From the NCBI RefSeq assembly GCF_020829645.1, contig NZ_JAIVFS010000014.1, forward strand, positions 1-64,000: a stretch of DNA of 64,000 bases. Reading direction: 5' to 3'. Position numbers and translations under genes: made by a program. This document shows positions 39,895 through 48,883 of the stretch, one piece after another. Below the pieces are notes generated by a model. It had not been told where the DNA came from, searched no databases, and saw only the letters and a list, made by a program, of their open reading frames with translations. Numbering within the stretch: the stretch's first letter is position 1; the number at the start of each line of letters is the position of its first letter. The DNA is from Nostoc mirabile CHAB5784 (lineage in GTDB: Bacteria; Cyanobacteriota; Cyanobacteriia; Cyanobacteriales; Nostocaceae).

Positions 39895-40197
39895 AGCGAG
39901 TTTGCCTTCGCTTTTAGCGTCTCGTAAAGAGCGTCTTGATTCTGACGCCAAGCCGCAGAGCGTCTCCGGCTTTGCTCCTGAATTCTGACGAATGTTTTCT
40001 TCTTCAAAAAAAATTATTTTTCACAAATCAGATAGGATTACTATAGCAATCCTAAATTATTTGTGAAAAGTTAGCTCCTCGACTTCTTTGATAAGTCGTG
40101 AATCTGGACACTGCGAATTTTTACAAATCAGATAGGATTGCTATAGCTATTCCCTAAACCTGATGATAAGTTTTTAAGCGCACACGATATTAAACGC
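39895..40197. other. Repeat-filled gap
   Basis: GAGCGAGTTTGCCTTCGC / CGTCTCGTAAAGAGCGTC repeat DNA occupies about 39870-39985, followed by the inverted-repeat element at 40041-40146 and an extra half-copy of its end at 40017-40046. No gene seen. Confidence 0.6.
40041..40146. mobile_element. 106-bp MITE-like element, ends CTATAGCAATCCTA
   Basis: CTATAGCAATCCTAAATTATTTGTGAAAA-type left end and TTTTTACAAATCAGATAGGATTGCTATAG-type right end form inverted repeats of nearly 30 bp. A third end lies just to its left (40017-40046). A related element is at 42573-42686. Confidence 0.75.
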
Positions 40198-42573
40198 TCA
40201 TCCCGCCAGCCGATACATAATTACTTTTCCTTTCCAATTTTCTTCCACAAATACCAGATGCTCACCATTTGAACGACGAAAAGCGCGGATACCGTAGGGT
40301 ATATCAATCCAGCCACTTTCGCTGCCAACTTCTGGGCCTGGTTTTAACTGTTGTACTTGCGCTCCCGTCTTGGCATTATAGACATATACCTGTGCGGTTT
40401 TGACTGTCACGGCAAATACATAGTCTCCCGCCACACTCATAGCCGCCGTAGACACTTCACGTTTACCGGTGGTGTCATAAGGGATTACAATTCGCCAACG
40501 GGGAGTACGATTTCCTTTACTCCAATTGTCAAAACGGGCAATCTCAGATCCAGCAACTCCAGTATCGTCGCCGAATGCAGGGTGATCTACTGTGAAGCCT
40601 GACAAATACATGGTGTCTGTTTGGGGGAAATATTCGATCCGCCGCAAGTCGTTAAATATGTTGGGAGTAGTTTGCTTTTCCATCAAACTATAGCTGTAGA
40701 TGGGGTTGCCCTTAGCATCTATTCCCTGTAAAGGATAGTGTCGAATGCCATCTTCTGTTCGCAAAGCTTTCCAAACATCTCCTTTGCTGTCTACCCACCA
40801 TCCGCCGATATAGGGATAATCTTTGCTGGTATCATATTCGTTGTTTTCAAATTTGCCATTACCGTTGCGATCGCGCCAGATCCATTCCCCTAGTTTTGGT
40901 TGATTCGGTGGCCAATTTCCCGCTATTGATTTTTTATCGCCATTAGTACCGACAAACATTCCGGCTGGGATAGCTACTTTCCCATCTGTAGCTGGATTAA
41001 AACGATATATTTGCAGAAAGCTGTTATACATATCTGTGAGAAACAAAAACGGCTTTCCTTGGATGCGACGAACAAAGGTTCCATCTGGCGATGTATGCAG
41101 ACGGGGATCTTGAGGATATTTGAAAGCATTTAAAGTGTAGGCTTTGTAAGTCCATTGCTTACCAGCAGCCTTGCTGTAGTCCATGAGATAGTGTTCTTGT
41201 TTGGTGAATAAATCTACACCATCAGTTTTAGGATCAGCATCTGCATTATCGACGAATATCAATCCCAGCGATCGCCACATTAATTTTCCCGATGGCGAAA
41301 ATTTCCGCAAATCTGTTCCTGATTTGTTGAAACCATTACTATTTATATAGATATTACCTGAAGCATCTGTACCAACTCCAGTAAGTCCATAAAGTTTCAA
41401 ATCTCGAACTTCACCAGCAACTCCTGCATAGATACCACCCTTACAGCCGAAACTACCCACCTGCACCGGCTTATCTTTGATGTCATAAATCAACATTTGC
41501 TGACGTGGCCCATTTTCTGCCACCAACAGCTTACCTTGATGATCAATTGCGATTGCAGTTGGTTCAACGATATCTGCAATCTGTTGGGGTAATTGCTTTC
41601 CACTCGGCGAATAATGGAGAATTTTGGCAGGCTTACTTCCATTTTTACTTTGAATAATCCACAGATTTTTTTGTGGATCAATAGTTATTGCTCCCGGATT
41701 TGCAACGGTAAAGCTGCGTAATTCCTTCATCGTATCAGTATCATAAACACGAATCCGGTTAGCAGCAAAATCACTCACATACAACTCGCTTCCCACAGTT
41801 GCTAATCCCGTGACTTCACTTTTAGTACTGGTAATCAACATACTTTTATCCCAGCCACGCCCTTCAGGAAAAGGCGCAGGTTTTCCCGACAAGTCATAAC
41901 GTCTAACGCAATGCCAAGTTGTTCCTTCTGCTGGGTAATCTTCATTGGTTTTGCCCTTCGATCCCTGAGTCATGGCAATGTAAATATATTTACTATTTAC
42001 TGTTACAGCTTTGCCACCTCCACGACTCCAGCCGTGAGTATCCCCAATAGCACTAATAACCTTACCATCCTTATATATGGCTGCTTCCATTCCCGCCTCA
42101 TCCCAATGGCTGTTGGTATAAACTGTGCCATCAGGGGCAACATACATTGCCTCAATATTGTTTTGTACCCGCAGATTTCCACTGCCAATCGTATTACCTA
42201 TCCACGATGTTTTATAAGTAGATGTGGATGTTGCCGTATTGTTTTGTACTAGCAGATTTTCACTGGCAATAGTATTACTTATCGAGATTTCTTTGTGTGT
42301 AAGCGTGGATGTTTCGGTATTGTTTTGTAGCGGCAGGTTTTCACTGCCAATAGTATTATTTATCGACGATGTTTTGTAGATAAGAGTGCGTGTTCCAGTT
42401 GTCGCCCAGTCTGTTGTAATTCCAAGAGTAGTAACAATTACTCCAACAGTCAGACTGAGTAAAAAGTTGAAAGTTTTACTTTTTTGTATATATCTAATCT
42501 TAAATATTTTTTTGAGGTGCTGGTTGAGTTGGTGACGGAGTTTTATTAACTGCGCCAGTAATTTATTTTTCAT
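40198..42573 (-). CDS. Large membrane-anchored or secreted beta-propeller protein (NHL/SMP-30-like)
   Basis: 791-aa protein. A basic N-terminus is followed by one hydrophobic segment at about residues 37-55 (FLLSLTVGVIVTTLGITT), acting as signal or anchor. Residues about 65-140 are three imperfect ~35-residue repeats with the core NTIGSENLxVQNNT. The rest is a beta-propeller: ATVGSELYVSDFAANRIRVYDTDTM, GAITIDPQKNLWIIQ, PTAIAIDHQGKLLVAENGPRQQMLIYD and GVGTDASGNIYINSNG are NHL-type blades, and DRNGNGKFENNEYD is a calcium-binding-like loop. The function is unknown. The start codon touches the end of the MITE at 42573, so the native upstream region has probably been displaced. Glycosyltransferases follow on the other strand. 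Confidence 0.7.
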   Translation of the reverse strand: MKNKLLAQLIKLRHQLNQHLKKIFKIRYIQKSKTFNFLLSLTVGVIVTTLGITTDWATTGTRTLIYKTSSINNTIGSENLPLQNNTETSTLTHKEISISNTIASENLLVQNNTATSTSTYKTSWIGNTIGSGNLRVQNNIEAMYVAPDGTVYTNSHWDEAGMEAAIYKDGKVISAIGDTHGWSRGGGKAVTVNSKYIYIAMTQGSKGKTNEDYPAEGTTWHCVRRYDLSGKPAPFPEGRGWDKSMLITSTKSEVTGLATVGSELYVSDFAANRIRVYDTDTMKELRSFTVANPGAITIDPQKNLWIIQSKNGSKPAKILHYSPSGKQLPQQIADIVEPTAIAIDHQGKLLVAENGPRQQMLIYDIKDKPVQVGSFGCKGGIYAGVAGEVRDLKLYGLTGVGTDASGNIYINSNGFNKSGTDLRKFSPSGKLMWRSLGLIFVDNADADPKTDGVDLFTKQEHYLMDYSKAAGKQWTYKAYTLNAFKYPQDPRLHTSPDGTFVRRIQGKPFLFLTDMYNSFLQIYRFNPATDGKVAIPAGMFVGTNGDKKSIAGNWPPNQPKLGEWIWRDRNGNGKFENNEYDTSKDYPYIGGWWVDSKGDVWKALRTEDGIRHYPLQGIDAKGNPIYSYSLMEKQTTPNIFNDLRRIEYFPQTDTMYLSGFTVDHPAFGDDTGVAGSEIARFDNWSKGNRTPRWRIVIPYDTTGKREVSTAAMSVAGDYVFAVTVKTAQVYVYNAKTGAQVQQLKPGPEVGSESGWIDIPYGIRAFRRSNGEHLVFVEENWKGKVIMYRLAG

Positions 42574-42686
42574 ATAGCAGTCCTAAATCATTTGTGAAAG
42601 TTTCTGTTGATTCTTCTCTCTGTGTTCTCTGCGCCTCTGTGGTTCGATTAAAAAGTAATTTTCACAACTCAGATAGGATTGCTATA
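42573..42686. mobile_element. 114-bp MITE-like element abutting the propeller gene start
   Basis: TATAGCAGTCCTAAATCATTTGTGAAAG-type left end and TTCACAACTCAGATAGGATTGCTATA-type right end are inverted repeats of the same class as 40041-40146. The left end overlaps the A of the start codon of the 40198-42573 gene. Confidence 0.75.
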
Positions 42687-43170
42687 TACTTTTTAAGCTT
42701 TTAATTATTTATATACAATCATTTTTTCGGTAATCCGCAAAAAATATAACTATTCTGAAGTGGCTAAGATACAGGTTATTCATAGACATGACATTTGATA
42801 GCAAGTTTTACATAAGCTTTATAAAGCTCACCCGATTCTTTGAATTTTCAGCTAATACATTTAAGGTATTAAGATTTACTGATTGTTTAGTAATAGTGGT
42901 AAAAATTAATACAAAATAATTTTATATTTATTACTTTATATCAGCTTTTGTCTCTCCCTATATAGCATTCAGCTTTCTTGATTGGCAGGTATCATATATA
43001 TCTAGCTCGGTGTTGTTTAGTTACTAAAAACACAGTTTTAATTCCTTGTTGACGTTGACATATAAATAGTTTATAAATTGGTGTTCTATACAAAAACTTT
43101 TATTGGTAATGTATATTTGGAAATTTTAGTGATTCAGGTTTGGATACAGATGTAGGAGTACATAGATGTG
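42687..43170. other. AT-rich gap, nothing recognised
   Basis: AT-rich sequence with no open frame of note and no clear repeat. Promoters for the flanking divergent genes may lie here, but none can be placed with confidence. Confidence 0.5.
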
Positions 43171-43377
43171 CATTGGTGGCAACTTAAGTTACAAATAGCA
43201 AAACTTTCGGCTTGACTCACCCGCCTAGAACTAAAGTTCTTTGGCTTTTAGCTAAAGTCTACTAAAGTAGACTAAAGATTTTTCGGATTATTTAGTCATC
43301 TTTAGATGACTTTCGCTATTAGCAAGGAACTTTAGTTCCTTGCGGGACATAGCTTTCACGTTAAGTTGACACCAATG
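43171..43377. mobile_element. 207-bp inverted-repeat element, internal version of 14879-15195
   Basis: CATTGGTGGCAACTTAAG at the left and TTAAGTTGACACCAATG at the right; the interior (CTAGAACTAAAGTTC..., CTAAAGTCTACTAAAGTAGACT) matches most of 14935-15144. It lacks the outer ATACCAATT arms. Confidence 0.75.
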
Positions 43378-43420
43378 ATAGATGTGCGTTTGTTTTAATA
43401 TATTTATAGGAGATATATCA

Positions 43421-44590
43421 GTGAAAAAGAAACCAGAAAATTTTGCTTCATCATCAGCATCTATTCTCACCCTTGGATTAGGCTGGTTTCCCAAAAGTCC
43501 CGGAGGATTAGAAAGGTATATTTATGAACTAACTCATAAATTAGCTGCAAATAAAGACCAGGTTGAATTATGCGGAGTCGGTCTACCAGAGATTGAAATA
43601 AATTCGCCGATTAAGCTGACTAATTTGGCTTCTGTTGATAGTGCTATTTGGCAAAGATTATGGTCGATTCGCACTAATTTCCAGAAAACAAGAACAAGCA
43701 AACCAGATGCTATTAATTTGCACTTTGCATTATATAGCTTTCCTATTTTAGATATTTTACCAAAAGGAGTACCAGTGACTTTTAACTTTCATGGCCCTTG
43801 GGCTTCTGAGAGTCAGCAAGAAGTGGTTAATAAAAACCTTAGTCTTTTAATCAAGCACTGGCTAATAGAAAAAAATACTTATAATCGCTGCGATCGCTTT
43901 ATTGTTTTGAGCAAAGCATTTGGTAAAATTCTACATGATAAATATCAAGTACCGTGGAGCAAAATTAATATTATTCCGGGTGGAGTTGATATTAAATGGT
44001 TTCAGCCAAATTTATCACCCCAGGAGGCTTGTACAAAACTAGGCTGGCCAAGTAATCGCCGGATTATATTTACATCACGCCGCTTAGTACATCGAACCGG
44101 AGTTGACAAATTATTGCAAGCACTGGCTATAATTAAGCCCAGAATACCAGATATTTGGCTAGCGATCGCAGGTCGTGGTCACATCCAAACTTCACTACAA
44201 CAACAGGCTACAGAATTAGGACTAGACGACAACGTTAAATTTTTAGGTTTTCTACCTGATGAGCAATTGCCTATAGCTTATCAAGCTGCTGAATTAACTG
44301 TTATGCCTAGCCAATCTTTTGAAGGATTTGGATTAGTAATAATTGAGTCTCTAGCCTGTGGTACTCCTGTTTTATGTACTCCAGTTGGTGGAATGCCAGA
44401 AATTTTATCAGGATTTTCACCCGATTTAATTACTACTTCAACAGAAGCCTCAGCCATTGCTGAAAAATTAGAGCAAGTGCTTTTGGGAAATATCCCCATA
44501 CCTTCACGAGAAGCCTGTCGCCAGTACGCTACCACACACTACAACTGGAATCAAATCGCCCAACAAGTACGGAATATTTTATTAGCTTAA
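43421..44590 (+). CDS. GT4 family glycosyltransferase
   Basis: 389-aa retaining glycosyltransferase of the GT-B fold. The N-terminal domain begins ILTLGLGWFPKSPGGLERYIYELTHKLA with the Gly-rich donor loop; the C-terminal domain has IIPGGVDIKWFQPN, RRIIFTSRRLVHRTGVDKLLQAL, LGFLPDEQLPIAYQAAELTVMPS and the EX7E motif in FEGFGLVIIESLACGTPV. It probably adds a sugar to a lipid-linked or surface polysaccharide. The GTG at 43421 is chosen because AGGAGA stands 7 bases before it; the frame continues up to an ATG at 43382 with no ribosome site. It is the first of two GT4 genes in a row on this strand (44938 follows). Confidence 0.9.
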   Translation: MKKKPENFASSSASILTLGLGWFPKSPGGLERYIYELTHKLAANKDQVELCGVGLPEIEINSPIKLTNLASVDSAIWQRLWSIRTNFQKTRTSKPDAINLHFALYSFPILDILPKGVPVTFNFHGPWASESQQEVVNKNLSLLIKHWLIEKNTYNRCDRFIVLSKAFGKILHDKYQVPWSKINIIPGGVDIKWFQPNLSPQEACTKLGWPSNRRIIFTSRRLVHRTGVDKLLQALAIIKPRIPDIWLAIAGRGHIQTSLQQQATELGLDDNVKFLGFLPDEQLPIAYQAAELTVMPSQSFEGFGLVIIESLACGTPVLCTPVGGMPEILSGFSPDLITTSTEASAIAEKLEQVLLGNIPIPSREACRQYATTHYNWNQIAQQVRNILLA

Positions 44591-44598
44591 ACAATTGA

Positions 44599-44872
44599 CT
44601 GACTTTTCACGTTATGTGGAAAAGCCACGAAACACTTAACCCCCTAACCCAATACAGTTCAGTTAAGCGTTTCTTTCCTCTCTCAGTGCTCTCTGCGCCT
44701 AATAAGGTTCGTTAAAAAAATTAACTATGACAAAGAGTTTTAGCCTTAACCCAAGCGTATTGCCCCCTAACCTCCTTTCCGACGCGGAAAGGGGGAAAAT
44801 TCAAAGTCTCTCTCCTCTTAGGAGAGAGAAATAGAAGTGAGGTTTTCCAGATACCGTGAAAAGAAAAGTCAG
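44599..44872. mobile_element. MITE-like element (ends CTGAC) carrying a nested family A MITE
   Basis: Left end CTGACTTTTCACGTTATGTGG, right end ATACCGTGAAAAGAAAAGTCAG, same family as 24513-24658. The flanks AAACAATTGA (44589-44598) and AAACAAGTGA (44873-44882) agree at 9 of 10 bases, a 10-bp target duplication with one change. Removing the nested 44650-44762 element and one TSD copy gives a 151-bp element close in size to the 146-bp copy. Confidence 0.85.
44650..44762. mobile_element. 113-bp MITE, family A, nested, 10-bp target duplication
   Basis: Ends CAATACAGTTCAGTTAAG and CTTAACCCAAGCGTATTG. CCCCCTAACC flanks both ends exactly (44640-44649 and 44763-44772), and that sequence is part of the interrupted CTGAC element. 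Confidence 0.93.
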
Positions 44873-44937
44873 AAACAAGTGATTGTAATAGATATTAGGG
44901 GTGCTACGTAAGTCAAATTAGCTAAAATAGAGGTTTA

Positions 44938-46089
44938 ATGAGAATTTTTTTTCTAGACCAAAGTGGTAAACCAGGCGGCGCAGAATTGTGTTTAATAGAT
45001 ATTGCTAAACCTTATGGTGATTGCGCTTTGGTAGGTTTATTTGCAGATGGGTCATTTAAAGATTTACTACAGCAAAATCATATCCCAGTAGAAGTTCTCG
45101 CAACTCAAGCAATCCAAGTTCGCAAAGAAAGCAGTTTGGTGCAAGGATTAAAGAGTTTGGCACAACTTGCGCCTTTGATTACTAAGGTAGTTAAAATAGC
45201 GCGTGAATACGATTTAATTTATGCCAACACCCAAAAAGCATTAGTTGTCGGAGCATTAGCAAGTTTCTTCAGCCGTCGCCCTCTAGTTTATCATTTACAT
45301 GATATTCTTTCCAAAGAACATTTTAGCCAAACTAATCTTCGCATTGCTGTTAACTTAGCTAATCGTTTTGCATCATTAGTAATTGCCAATTCCCAAGCTA
45401 GTAAAACAGCCTTTGTACAAGCGGGAGGACGCCCAGATATTATCGAAGTTGTCTATAACGGCTTTGATTCAAAAATTTATCAAACTGATGAGTTTGAAGT
45501 TAATAAATTACAGCAACAGTTAGGATTGCAAGGAAAATTTGTAGTCGGACACTTTAGCCGTCTTGCCCCTTGGAAAGGGCAGCATATTTTAATTGATGCC
45601 CTTGCCAAATGTCCGCCAGAGGTGACGGCAATTTTAGTGGGTGATGCACTATTTGGCGAACAAGATTACGTCCAACAGTTACACCAACAAGTTGCTGAAC
45701 TGGGATTAGAAAACCGCGTCAAATTTTTAGGATTTCGTTCTGATATTCCTCAGTTAATGGCAGCTTGTGACTTGGTAGCACATACCTCTACTTCCCCAGA
45801 ACCTTTTGGTAGAGTGATTGTTGAGGCAATGCTATGTGGAAAACCTGTAGTTGCAGCAAAAGCTGGGGGTGTAATGGAATTAGTAGAACATGGACTTAAT
45901 GGTTTTCTAGTGACGCCAGGAGAACCCCAGGAACTTGCACAAATAATTATTACCTGTCTTCAGGAGATGGAAATAACTGCAACTATAGCTAATAATGCCC
46001 GGACTACTGCTAGTCGGCGTTTTGATGTTGCAATTATTAATCAGCAAATGGCCCAACTGCTGTCTCATACCAATTCACGAAAATCCTGA
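44938..46089 (+). CDS. GT4 family glycosyltransferase
   Basis: 383-aa GT-B glycosyltransferase. MRIFFLDQSGKPGGAELCLIDIA carries the donor-domain start with GGAE; the C-terminal domain has VVYNGFDSKIYQTDEF, FVVGHFSRLAPWKGQHILIDAL, VKFLGFRSDIPQLMAACDLVAHTSTSPEPFGRVIVEAMLCGKPVVAAKAGGVMELV with the EX7E motif. It is probably involved in exopolysaccharide or O-antigen-type surface glycan synthesis with the neighbouring GT4. The final residues HTNSRKS and the stop codon are contributed by an inverted-repeat element that begins at 46067, so the natural C-terminus has been replaced. Confidence 0.9.
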   Translation: MRIFFLDQSGKPGGAELCLIDIAKPYGDCALVGLFADGSFKDLLQQNHIPVEVLATQAIQVRKESSLVQGLKSLAQLAPLITKVVKIAREYDLIYANTQKALVVGALASFFSRRPLVYHLHDILSKEHFSQTNLRIAVNLANRFASLVIANSQASKTAFVQAGGRPDIIEVVYNGFDSKIYQTDEFEVNKLQQQLGLQGKFVVGHFSRLAPWKGQHILIDALAKCPPEVTAILVGDALFGEQDYVQQLHQQVAELGLENRVKFLGFRSDIPQLMAACDLVAHTSTSPEPFGRVIVEAMLCGKPVVAAKAGGVMELVEHGLNGFLVTPGEPQELAQIIITCLQEMEITATIANNARTTASRRFDVAIINQQMAQLLSHTNSRKS

Positions 46090-46203
46090 TAATACATATA
46101 GATTTCTCGTAGGGGCTTGTCTTTGCCCATTGGTGTCAACTTAAGAAGATTTTGCCCAAATTTGGTGGGTGTAAGCGTCAATCTCATTTTCGTAAATTGG
46201 TAT
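46067..46203. mobile_element. 137-bp inverted-repeat element, ends ATACCAATT
   Basis: ATACCAATTCACGAAAATC at the left and ATTTTCGTAAATTGGTAT at the right. The left 75 bp match the left end of 14879-15195. It supplies the stop codon of the preceding glycosyltransferase gene. Confidence 0.8.
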
Positions 46204-46451
46204 AACATAACGCCAGAACAAACCGCAGAGGTGCAGAGAAGCCAGTGCGCCCTTGCGGTTTCCCGACTTGTTCGCTCTTAGCGTTCCCGTAGGGTAGCAA
46301 CTGGCGCGACACAGAGAGAATGAGAAAATGCTTAACCCAAGCGTATTGCTTTATGCAAACGAGAAGCGCTATAAATGGTGTCTCACAGCTACGTCTCTTT
46401 AAGCTTGCAAAAGATATAGTTTGATTTATTATTGCTGACTTATTTTTTGTT
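46204..46451. repeat. REP-like DNA with a partial family A MITE end
   Basis: GAAGCCAGTGCGCCCTTGCG and GTAGCAACTGGCGCGAC arms surround GTTCGCTCTTAGCGTTCCCG. Then TGCTTAACCCAAGCGTATTG at about 46331-46351 is a family A right end without a recognisable left end. No gene. Confidence 0.65.
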
Positions 46452-47017
46452 TTACAGGCTTGTTCTAATCCACCAACTTATTTTCTCCAAATTAGAATCT
46501 ATTTCCTGCCAAAAGCTTGCTGATGAGTCTGCTTCTCTTGTTGCTGCGAGTATTTTATCTATACTGTCGAAGTTTTTTAGAATCAACTGCTTATCTAGTT
46601 TAGGGATATCTAACTTGAGATATTTCAGACGGTTGGATAACTCTACTTTCTCTTTTGTCGCTAAGTGAGGAATCTGCTCAACTAGTTCTAAAATTTTGTC
46701 TACTGATGCAATGACTTCTTTCAGGCTCGGCTTTTTACTTTGTAATTGTAAATCTTTTTCTTCAAACGTTTCTTCTTGATTACCTAATACCAATTCGCAA
46801 TTCGCAATTCGCAATTCGCAATTAATAAACTTAGATGCCGCAGGACTTTCCTGATCTACATCTGTTACCTCATTTTGGAGAATTGGTATAATTTTACTAT
46901 TAATATTTTCACAAAGAAAATATTATAATCAATCTCACTTACTTTACCCACTTGATTATGATATTTTCCACTTTTATTTATAAGTACTATGTCACCTTTC
47001 TCAATTCTATCCTTCAT
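46452..47017 (-). pseudogene. KOW-like small protein gene split by an inverted-repeat element
   Basis: The 5' piece starts at the ATG at 47017: MKDRIEKGDIVLINKSGKYH, then NQVGKVSEIDYNIFFVKI, a KOW/SH3-like module. After about 130 bp containing a TIR element, the same strand continues with GNQEETFEEKDLQLQSKKPS and a helical region LKEVIASVDKILELVEQIP to the stop at 46452. The ETFEEKDLQ segment is what normally closes a KOW-like domain, so both pieces are likely one ancestral protein. The kinase-SUMF1 gene ends 27 bp upstream. The 3' piece alone could still be translated as a helical protein of about 100 residues. Confidence 0.55.
46787..46890. mobile_element. 104-bp inverted-repeat element, ends ATACCAATTC
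   Basis: ATACCAATTC at the left and GAATTGGTAT at the right enclose an (ATTCGCA)n array at 46793-46822 and unrelated sequence. It lies inside the KOW-like gene. Confidence 0.6.
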
Positions 47018-47044
47018 AATTTCTACAGCCTTTGAATTAAATTG

Positions 47045-48883
47045 CTAAATAATCTCCTCTACGGAAAATACTACTCTAAAACCACAAACCCTCAGTCCAC
47101 CGTCTGACTCATTCCAGCTACGGCTAGCGCTGCGACACAGTTCTGCATTGAAACTCCAAGAACCACCGCGTAGCACTCGGCGATTAATATCACCGCCAAT
47201 TTCCCAAGCTGTTCCATCTGAGGGTGCGTCGCTGTAATTGTTGTGCCACGAATCAGCGCACCATTCCCAAACTAGCCCGTGCATATCGTACAATCCAAAG
47301 GCGTTGGCAACTTCAAAACTACCGACGTTTGTTGTTTCTTTACGGAATTTGCTTTTTGGTTCGATAGTGCAACTGACTAACTCAGAGGTAATGGTTTCGC
47401 CAAAGTGAAAAGATGTTGTAGTTCCAGCCCGACAAGCATATTCCCATTCAGCTTCACTCGGTAAACGATAGTCGCGTCCAGTTTTTTCTGATAGTCTGAG
47501 ACAGAATTCTACAGCTTCATACCAAGATACATTTTCCACTGGTCTATCTAAACCTTTGAATTTCGACGGATGAGGATTTAAAGCTTGTTTGACTTTGGGT
47601 AAAGCTGCTACTACTCTCCACTGTGCTTGAGTTACGGGAAATTTTCCCATAAAAAATGGTTCAACGGTAACTTTATGTCGAGGACGTTCGTCAGCATCTC
47701 CTTCACACTCCGGTGAACCCATCATGTAAGTACCACCAGGAATCGATACCATTTCTAATGTGACAGATTTACCCAATTCTTCGGCAAAGAAGTTTGCATT
47801 ACAACTCATGCGGTTTACTTCTCTACCACTTGTGTCTACTGTCACTACGTCAAATTCAAAGGTTTCTAAGGGGGGTAATGGTACTATTACTTTTTGTGGT
47901 AGCGGCGGTAATATGGGTTGAGGCATCGAAACAATTTTTAGGGCAACAGGTTCAATGTTCGATTTTGCAAATTTCAAATCGTTGAGAACTTCTACTGCTG
48001 TTTGATACCTTTCACTCGGTAGATGTTTTAGTAATTTATCTAAAATTTTCCCTAAGTCGTCGCTGATAGTAATGCCTTTTTCTTGTAAACGTTCGCGCCA
48101 CAACCACTTAGCGTTCATGGCATCATAAATAGGGTCAGTAATCTGTCCAGAAGCATCCTGCAACGGCAAACATCGAGTTAAAAGACGCACGCAAGTTACA
48201 CCTAAAGCATACAAATCACTGCCGTGACAAGCAAATCCAGCCATTTGTTCGGTTGGGGCATAACCAAGGGTATAAATTACTGTAGCTTGTCTTCCTATAC
48301 TGGTTTGTGTTACCTGTTTAGCACCGCCAAAGTCAATTAATACGGGTTTTTCATCACTTGCACGGCGGATAATATTTTCTGGTTTGATATCCCGATGAAT
48401 GACATTATGAGTATGAATGAATTGCAGAACTGGCAATAAATCAGCTAAAAGTTCCCAAATTTGTGATTCACTATAGATTTGTTGCTGAACTTCTTGTAAG
48501 AGAGTTTTTCCTTGAATAAATTCTTGTACGAGATACAAGCTAGCACCTTGTTCAAAATAAGCAAGTAATCTGGGAATTTGGGTATGATTTTCTCCCAGTT
48601 CATACAACCGAAAAGCCTCTTCTTTAAAAAATTCTGCTGCTTTGGTACGTTGTCCTGTTCCCTGAAACTGGGGGAAAAATTGCTTGATGACGCAAGGCGC
48701 GTTTAGTCTGTCTACATCTTCTGTAGCATAGGTTCTGCTAAATCCACCTTCACCTAAAAGTCTCAATACTCGGTAACGGTTTCTTAGAAGTTTGCCAAAG
48801 TTGCTTTGTCCGCAACTCACGCAAAATCTATTGCTATCAGAGTTGAATGGATTTGAGCAATTGGGATTTTGGCAGATTTGCAT
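47045..48883 (-). CDS. Ser/Thr protein kinase with C-terminal SUMF1 (FGE-sulfatase) domain
   Basis: 612-aa protein. A zinc ribbon at the N-terminus has Cys4, Cys9, Cys21 and Cys24 (MQICQNPNCS ... RFCVSCGQ). The Hanks-type kinase domain (about residues 35-300) has the glycine loop LLGEGGFSRTY, catalytic VIHRDIKPENII and metal motif LIDFGGAKQV, so it should be active. From about residue 375 comes a SUMF1 domain (MVSIPGGTYMMGSPE, PFFMGKFPVTQAQW, NVSWYEAVEFC, RLPSEAEWEYACRAGT, DMHGLVWEWCADSW, RVLRGGSW). In formylglycine-generating enzymes this fold oxidises cysteine; in kinases it may bind ligands. It is a known cyanobacterial domain combination. The KOW-like gene follows 27 bp downstream. Confidence 0.93.
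   Translation of the reverse strand: MQICQNPNCSNPFNSDSNRFCVSCGQSNFGKLLRNRYRVLRLLGEGGFSRTYATEDVDRLNAPCVIKQFFPQFQGTGQRTKAAEFFKEEAFRLYELGENHTQIPRLLAYFEQGASLYLVQEFIQGKTLLQEVQQQIYSESQIWELLADLLPVLQFIHTHNVIHRDIKPENIIRRASDEKPVLIDFGGAKQVTQTSIGRQATVIYTLGYAPTEQMAGFACHGSDLYALGVTCVRLLTRCLPLQDASGQITDPIYDAMNAKWLWRERLQEKGITISDDLGKILDKLLKHLPSERYQTAVEVLNDLKFAKSNIEPVALKIVSMPQPILPPLPQKVIVPLPPLETFEFDVVTVDTSGREVNRMSCNANFFAEELGKSVTLEMVSIPGGTYMMGSPECEGDADERPRHKVTVEPFFMGKFPVTQAQWRVVAALPKVKQALNPHPSKFKGLDRPVENVSWYEAVEFCLRLSEKTGRDYRLPSEAEWEYACRAGTTTSFHFGETITSELVSCTIEPKSKFRKETTNVGSFEVANAFGLYDMHGLVWEWCADSWHNNYSDAPSDGTAWEIGGDINRRVLRGGSWSFNAELCRSASRSWNESDGGLRVCGFRVVFSVEEII

Noticed and set aside
40351..40602. Frames opposite the propeller and metalloprotease genes
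   Set aside because: They are antisense shadows within well-supported genes (40198-42573, 59545-62550).
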